Assembly (NCBI GenBank): GCA_004009845.1
Contig: RMBW01000209.1
Coordinates: 1 to 28,554 of the forward strand
Source: Davidsoniella eucalypti
Taxonomy: Eukaryota > Ascomycota > Sordariomycetes > Microascales > Ceratocystidaceae
DNA: 28,554 nt
Direction of reading: 5' to 3'
Within the stretch, counting starts at the first letter, position 1. Each line of letters starts with the position of its first letter. The position numbers were made by a program, and so were the translations under genes. Shown one piece after another: positions 21,401 to 28,554 of this stretch. The notes beneath the pieces are model-generated. The model saw only the letters and a list, made by a program, of their open reading frames with translations, did no database searches and had not been told where the DNA came from.

Positions 21401-24000
21401 AGATCGTATTTTGGGTCAAATCACATATGTACGTGAATACATAAATATGTATGTATCAGATATACACAACACACTGGCACATGCATACACTTTTCCGAGT
21501 TTCGTTGTTTCTGTCATTTGAACATGCCAGCCAGCAGGCTATGGAGTATAGCGAGACTGAGATTTTGGTGCTGGAAATAAGATATAAGGATAGCCGTAGC
21601 TAAGCAAACAAGTTGTACCGGCCTAGCTTGCTTACTTGTTGGATTGTTTGCTCAAAGTAGCCTCTTTATTATTTCAAGGGGAGAGAACATGCCAGGACTT
21701 GATTCTCAATCATGCTCAAATGCATAGTATTTCACGATCATTTCCCTAAAAAAGACTACTGGATAATTTAGCGTTGATGGCTGGCGAACCTGCTATGTGT
21801 TTGCGCCCTTATCTTACCCTCCATCCGGACATGCTTCTATTATTAGATATATACAAAGTCGGTATCTGGAGTTGACGAGAGGAAACGAAAAGAGGTTCTC
21901 AACGCATTATACGGTGGAAGGCCTAGATCATGCCGGAGGTTAGCATTTGGCTGGCGCTTTCCCTGTCTCCTCGTGTCTTTCCGCCTATCAGGGAGACTTG
22001 GCCTCAGAAGCATTCCGAGAAGAATCTGCATATAATACATACAAATTGTATGTATACATATACATATATATATATATGCAAGTGTATCATTGTTTCACTG
22101 TAAGCTATGCATGTGGTTGTGCATACAAAAGGCGTCACTCGAACAAGCTTGCTTGTAGTATTTCCGTTAAGGGTAGTAATTAGAAGTAATGACAGACTAG
22201 AATGTCCCATATCTCGAAAAATAGGCGGGTTGGAAAGTGACAAGACCTTACTAGGATGTTGCTTACTGCAGCATTAGGAGGCTTGGAAATGGTCTGGAAC
22301 CACTAGCTCCTTGGGTATCGGCGATACTTGCACATGGCCTTGGAGAGGAGACAACAGGACTTCAGCACATACTACATAGCATAGATTACTAGGGGAGCTG
22401 ATATTTATGTGTTGCTAGAAGTAAAGAATGGGTAAATAGTGAGCTATGCATAAATGCCCCCCTCTCCCTCATAGTTGCAATATAGCCCTGAGAGAGCAAG
22501 TTTATAGAGACAACATAGCCGCGCCATAGCGGATGAGAAAACCATTCCATTAACTAAATAAAAAGCCACCAATAATGCAAGATACTTTTAAGTTCTTGCC
22601 GGGCGAAACGGTCTCCCGCCTCAAAAGTTAATCCGACGATACTTGTTGTTATGGCTGGTATTATTGGATCTATGTTTCTAGATAACGAAGAGATTTTGTC
22701 ATATGCTAAGTCCTGAATACACAAATAGTCTTTAACAAAAACGAACGATTGGATCTGCCTGGGCGTCTTTCTTTGCTAGGCAAAAGACGGGTCGATTAGA
22801 AAACCAAGCAAGTCTTTAGACTTCTTCAACACATATACATCGTTATATTCTTTCAGCTGAAGAATTACAGTAGCGAACCGCGTTACCGGCCAAGTCACGA
22901 TAACACGTAGTATGCCTAGGGTTTAGTAGTACATATTAGCAAAGCGTACGAGTTATAAGAACGTGGTAGATTGTTGTATTATAGCAGATACTTTCTCATG
23001 ATCTTCTCAGGCAGCCTGGGCCTATATTTACAAGGTCCATTTGACCGTCCGTCAATACGACAAAACACAAACTAGACAAGCAGTAAAAGACCCTTATATA
23101 TAGATATGCATGTGCTACTCACGATGCTGGCACTTGGTTGTTCTCTCAATTTTATAGAAACCCTGGCTTCTGATCTTGATTCCTAAATTTGTATCGGAGA
23201 AATAGCGATGATGGTAGCTCACACTAGTACGCTATATTGGTTTCCTCCTAGTAATAACAATTCTAGTGCGATTTAAGTCAGGTCTGGTAATTTTTTTTTA
23301 AGCCTGGCTCGCTTGCAGCAATGACAACCGGCAATCACAATCCAATGATTTGCTAGAATCCAAAATCTTGAATCGGCTGATTGGCGGTGGGTTGGCAGTT
23401 AAGAGTCTGTTGAAGAGAGTATGACACTAGTATTGCCAGATGAGCATATGAAGGTAAGGAGGAAAACAGAATGTGTTACATTTGGGGCTTGACCAGGCTG
23501 TATCGATTTAGCTGTACTCGATATCTGGCTGCTTGATTTCTTTTCTATTTCTTCTTGTTTTGATGTTTGCCAGCTAGTGATGTAACTCTGATATTACTAT
23601 ACAATCTGCATCTACAAATATTATCGGATAAGTAAACGGCCCCGGAGGAAGGGATATTACCTCAGACAATACAATACAGGATTTAACCGCTGGATTTTAT
23701 AGTGCGTTGCTGGCCGCCCTTGTCTACTGGTGATTGCATCGATGGTTACGGCCGCTATATACGGCCACTCCTTATGACAATCCTGCTACGCCCCGGCCCC
23801 CTTTGGTATATCAAATATACATGTAGCAAGCCATGAACACATGTATACAATACAGTATGGACACAACAATGTCTTGTGTTTGTCTGTCAAAACAAATCGC
23901 TGGTATGTTGATTGAGTTGAGTTGTCTTGATTCACCGCTAGGATCGCGGATGTCGGCTGCAACTATCCGGTCTTGACCAGCCTGGATTATAGGCTATAGT
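21401..24000. other. No gene seen; AT-rich short repeats
   Basis: An inverted repeat (ACATACAA, A, TTGTATGT) and a TA tract lie near 22037-22078. A 45-codon GC-richer open stretch on the plus strand near 23700-23830 is noted but is within what chance allows. Nothing else is gene-like. Confidence -1.
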
Positions 24001-26900
24001 AAAATAGAGGCTGTGAGACACAGACAGACCACCTACAATATCCAATATCCGGGTTGTAGGTTGGGTAGACTAGGGGGAAAGGCTAAATGAATTGGCGTGG
24101 CTTGCCGCCTACATGCAACAGAAGCAAAAGAAAAGGAAAAGAAAAAAAAAAGTAAGAGAGACTTGAGTTTCTTCTGTCTTTCAGCCACCGAGCAAGCTCT
24201 TAATGTTCAGTCTTATTTTTTGATTACTGATATTAGTAAAGCTGAAAAACTTAGGATATGATCAACCCCTCCGGTGTTAGGTCAACTTGTAATAACAACA
24301 CCAGCTTTGGAAGAAGACCCTGGCATTATAGCAGTAGCTCATGGGACGTAGCAGCCTGCTATAGCCTACAACCTACTATGTAAGTCTGAGAGAAATGCCT
24401 ACAACCCCGGCCTCCCTTTGGGTCCTAGTGCAGATCTTTGAGCCCAGTGTCGTGCTTTCAAGTAGGGGAGTTGAGATGGAACTATGCCTATTGGCTCGCT
24501 ATACCTTTACGGGACTAATACTAAAGCAAAAGGCTAATATGCACAATTCAAGCTATAGGTTGCATTGGAAAGGGCATAATGGCCAACTTGGGCTACTCAA
24601 GATGATGAAACTCGATCTTCAATAGATTTGTAGTCGAAGTCACTTGGTGTCATATGGTGACGCTTGTTAATGCGCTGTTAAAAAAGGGAGACAGAAGGAG
24701 GAGGTGGTGTTATACATTGACTACCAATCGTTTATAGCCGAACTAAAAGCCTCGTATGTATTCACTATATGCACATACAGCTTCACTTTCCATCTGCAAG
24801 GCAAATTATGTAAGACCGGAAAATAGTCGTCTCAATATCTTGTGAACAATTCTTACATGGGTGAATCCGACGGCAAATGTTTGTACCAATATTTCATTTG
24901 TTGATATTGATACATTCATTGAGTGGCAATACATCTCTGAGGGGTGTGGTTTCACTAGTTGTATGTGCATATTGATGTTGTCATGTTCTCTCTTACTCCA
25001 GATGTGGAAATTTATCACGTAGAATATTTACGCTTCTATGCAAATTGGTTTTTGATTATAGGATTGTTTGCCTAGTGTCGGGCTTGTATACAATAGTGGA
25101 TGTGAATCGATCGGTTCCGGGTAGCATCATATCTTCAAGGTAAAGACTGACTGCCCGACGCCGTATCATTCTTTCCTTGCACTAACCTGCATCTTCAGCC
25201 TTGGTTGACTCGATAAACGATACGGGCGTGCCCGTATGAATTTCGACACGATATCCGTTCAGGATTCTAGGGAATAATCTTCTGTAGATAGTTCAACCAT
25301 TGATGAGCAGACCAATCACTTGCTGTTGATATACTGAAATAGTAAGAAAAACAAAACACACACTTGTTTACCTTTTCTAGTAGAAGTCCAATGTGACGTT
25401 TGATATGATAGAATATAGCTGTGATGGGATGTTGGGCAGCGACAACGAATATTGCTTACAGACTAGTCCTTATGTATGTTGTATGATTTGCGGACTGCAA
25501 ATCAACTTTCCGAAAGTTACTTCCGTAATAACTACATAATAGATAAAGTAGGTGAGTGTAGGGCTAATCGTCATCATAGCCTATTGTGATGCATGCTCTG
25601 ATAATACTGTGAGTGTGATGTGATGAAGCGAGAAGCTAACTGAAAGCAGTGATAATGTGTTGATAGGAAGTGAACATCGGTATTAGCTTTGGTTTAAAAG
25701 ATCTTCGCCTGTGACTCGGCTGTTATTGTGTTAGTTTAATGTTGGAAGCGTGTTAAGTTCTCGTCGCATGTTCTTGTTCTTTTATGGGGATATACGTCTA
25801 TTGTTCTTGAGGGTATTCCCTGAGTTGACTATGGCGTTCTGTCGGGGGCAGGACTTGCTAGCAGTAATACTTTTTTTTTCTCTTTACAACTATAGCAACA
25901 TACATGCTAATGTAGATATAATATCTTCTTCGCATCCTGGCTAATCGCCGGATAGGATCATTACAAGATATCGAGTGTTAATCCTGGAATATAATTGCAA
26001 TGGATTTGCGATACCCATTACCAAAATCCTGTCAGCGCAAACAGGTGGACAAAGAGTGGGCTTTCTATTTACTTAGCCTAAACGATGTGCCGGCCATGCA
26101 TGTACGTGCAATTCAAGGCTATTGTAGCCGATTGACGAGCAGAAGCTACTACTAACGGTAATAGTAACAAATAGTAGTACATTTATTATTTCTTCAAGTC
26201 ACGAGAACCTCAAAACTCAGACAGATCACTCGACCCAAGACGATCCAAACTAAGGAGATAAGACTGCTGGCCTGGTGTGTAGTTGTACTTGGATTCTGTA
26301 CTTCCTTCCTTACTCTATATTTTGTACGATGCTTTGGTGACCGATACTCGACAAATATGGGATGATCTTGCTTATATCGGATAGTTTTGGTAGAATTAGG
26401 AAGGAACCGGCCAATTTTTCAATAAAGCAATATTGGCGGCGTAGCTGCCAATTTCAAATGAAAAAGAAACACCAATTCAGAGCTAATCGTTTTGGGAATT
26501 AGTCTCCAAGTTGTACTTGTTCTGCTGTTCTTCCTTTTGTACGTATATATGTATGATGGAACGAGGTGCTACTATTAGTTTATAAATATATTTTGATATA
26601 GGAGAAAAGGAGAAAATTACCCAAGCGTATAAAGCTGGGAAGACTGTTATTAAATAGGCTTGAGAAAACAGAGCTTGGCGGTATCTGGTATATGAAGGAA
26701 GACACATCTGGTTCTATTGGTATGCATCTTTGGCGGCCTATGTGTTAGTAAGTATTTGTACCTTCTTTTAAAAATTAAAATATAAAAGGAATTGAAAGAA
26801 ATACTACAATATATAAAAAGACATGTGCTCATGGGTATCATACCTCAAGAGAGCTAGGGCTAGGTTAATTCAGGTATACAAGTATACCCGCTGTTATACC
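24001..26900. other. Gene-poor block with one intron-like segment
   Basis: 24395-24625 (plus) is a 76-codon ATG frame with no recognised motif. 25140-25198 (plus) has the form of a fungal intron. Remaining sequence up to 26900 is AT-rich and shows only short frames. Confidence -1.
25140..25198 (+). other. Intron-like segment (59 nt)
   Basis: AAG followed by GTAAAG, CACTAAC about 12 nt before the end, and CTTCAG. The frame open before it (from about 24976) would stop three codons after it (TGA at 25206-25208). It may mark the 3' end of an unrecognised spliced transcript. Confidence -1.
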
Positions 26901-27450
26901 AAAGCCCTTTAGGTGTTCCTTTTTATCCTACTGATAGACACTTGATATGTATGGTTATGTATAACTATGTATATATGTACATACATATACGTAGACTGCT
27001 TGTGCCAATAGGCAAGGATCAAGCTGATCGCTGGTACATGTATGTACTTTGCCTGCTCTTCCTTATTAATGCTAGGATACACATGTACTATGGACGGGCA
27101 GTCATTGACTAGGGGTGACAAGGAGAAAACAAGGGTATATAGAAAGTGAGTGAGAAAAGATGAGAGAGAAGTAGGGTATGGCTTGTCTACGATAGTGCAC
27201 TGGGCTTGGGTATTTGCCTGGTTTTGCAGGTGAGGCTTGATATCAAAATAAGGAAATAGATCAGCAACGGAGCTGGCAAAGTACCAGCTTATTGTGGTCC
27301 AAAAAAGGCTGCATTTGTACCATTGAAAGGTCTGGACCGCCTGAACGGTGAGATGGGGGGAGCCAAGTAGGAACAGGATGGGAGGGGATAACAATTGGGC
27401 GGCAACATGAGTAATAGAAGAGAAAAGCATGAGGACTTACCACAAATCAG
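26901..27450 (-). other. Longest open frame of the gene-poor stretch (173 codons), unproven
   Basis: An ATG at 27430 opens a frame to 26909. The N-terminus is hydrophobic and the last third is Tyr/His/Ile-rich because it crosses TATG-like repeats around 26945-26995. A consensus donor (GTAAGTCC) sits just upstream at 27441, so part of the frame may really be intron; a short frame MADLW would precede it. No family is recognised. Probably not translated as one piece. Confidence -1.
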
Positions 27451-28554
27451 CCATCCTAGGCTATAATGAATATGTAATATTGCTGGCTGGGGCTACATCC
27501 AGATATGATGTCTTTTTTAGTTTGACAAAAGAAACATAGCTGAGGATACATAGTATGTGGCGACTGTAGCGTCATTCTAGAGTTGGATCGTGAAGTGGCC
27601 GAATGAGCGAATGTAAACAACAATTACAGCGGGGGCAAAAGGGGCTGACTGCGTCAGGAAGGCCGACGATACTTGGTTCTAGGTGCCCAATGCCGCATAT
27701 TGCCAGCCCAGAAGTTACAGATCAGATTTTGTCCAGAGCCAAGCAAAAGCTCTTGAGAATCGTTGCGAGCCAGTTATATAATTCTGGGGCTGGAAGTGGT
27801 GTCTTGAGATAGTGATGATAGATAATGGAGGAATGAAGACAACTATGGTTGAGATCTTACCACTACGGTAGTCCATGCAGCATTACAGCTTGCTTCAAGG
27901 TTCGTAACAATCAGTTAGCTAGTACGTAAACATCTGACCTTTGCTAGTTAGTTACTAATGGCAATCGCCGAGTCTAGAAACGGCGAAATTTGACGAAAGT
28001 AGTTGTCGTCCTAATGACTACGGGTAGGATATATGTAGAATAGATGGGGCCTATCTTGATCATTCTAGATTAGCGTCCAAGCCTTCTTGGCGGAGGATAG
28101 ATCTGTCTGGAGTGGTACTACTATTATTACCACGACTATTATTACTATTACGACATAGCCCAGCATTATGTGTGCTGGTAGAATAGAATGCGTGCCGTGT
28201 CGTCTAATTTTTAAGCCGTTCCTATACTCGGTTGCGACGTCTTAGTAGCAGCTGTCAACTCGCTCGTTTGTTTGCCGTCTTCTCGCTGTCCCAGCCTTTT
28301 TAACTAAACGCTTGCAGGATCTTGATCTTCGTCTCGTCCCGCACTTAAGGAGCTGCGAGTTGCCAGTTAGATGAGGCCATGTTTATTCATGCGAAATGCT
28401 AAATCAGACCAAACTAGCAAGCCAACCAACCTAGTGTGAATCAACCAGCTGGGAATCTAGCTGTTATTGGTTAACAAGAGGCCGCGTAGGCATTATAGTC
28501 CTGGAGTTTTAGGAGTTTCGAAGTTATGAAGCTCTGAAGCAAGACACTGACAGC
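27451..28554. other. Right end: one short ORF, possible upstream region of a gene beyond the window
   Basis: 27603-27812 (plus) encodes 69 residues from ATG with balanced composition and a predicted amphipathic segment (DQILSRAKQKLLRIVASQL) but no known match. A short ATT/ACT trinucleotide-like patch lies near 28118-28150. C/T-rich plus-strand sequence at 28255-28300 resembles fungal promoter tracts and might serve a gene starting past 28554. Confidence -1.

Noticed and set aside
22037..22078. Inverted repeat and TA tract as a transposon end
   Set aside because: The arms are only 8 bp, with no second copy or target-site duplication seen.
27590..27690. Possible tRNA-Ser/Leu A box near GTGGCCGAATGAG
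   Set aside because: The downstream GGTTCTAGG does not give a proper T-arm, and no cloverleaf could be drawn.
1..28554. CRISPR arrays, bacterial operons, phage or plasmid functions
   Set aside because: No regular spaced repeats or prokaryotic gene organisation; introns and gene families are fungal.

Overview
The window looks like nuclear DNA of a filamentous ascomycete (Pezizomycotina). Its two clear genes have short GT..AG introns with CTAAC, TACTAAC or CTGAC branch sites. One encodes a fungal-type Zn(II)2Cys6 (Gal4-class) regulator. The other encodes a fungal Gor1-like D-2-hydroxyacid dehydrogenase. I cannot name the species.

Layout. 1-1139 (minus): 5' part of a D-isomer-specific 2-hydroxyacid dehydrogenase (glyoxylate/hydroxypyruvate reductase-like), running off the left edge, with two single-base frame disruptions at about 150 and about 20. 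1140-3931: intergenic; the right half (about 2400-3931) is strongly purine-rich on the plus strand. 3932-5856 (minus): a three-exon, 482-residue Zn2Cys6 transcription factor of the OefC/Moc3-like kind, with Gln/His-rich flanks. 5857-about 7130 (minus): a probable very long 5' leader of that factor; the first 1,010 bases upstream of its start codon hold no ATG at all on the sense strand. 7131-7430: likely start region, possibly shared with a divergent plus-strand transcript, since the strand bias flips here.

From about 7.9 kb to the right end (about 20 kb) no complete conventional gene can be called. The stretch holds microsatellites, homopolymers, a 5S-rRNA-like fragment (about 11.02-11.08 kb) and scattered coding-looking islands, several with good splice signals. 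The best is an 86-codon open exon at 20096-20353 (minus). Next is a cysteine-containing terminal exon at 16485-16628 (minus). These may be exons of genes that cannot be assembled by eye, or relics of decayed genes.

The two recognised genes face the same way but show no functional link: one is a metabolic oxidoreductase, the other a probable developmental or morphogenetic regulator. No CRISPR array, prophage, complete transposon, complete tRNA or biosynthetic cluster was seen.
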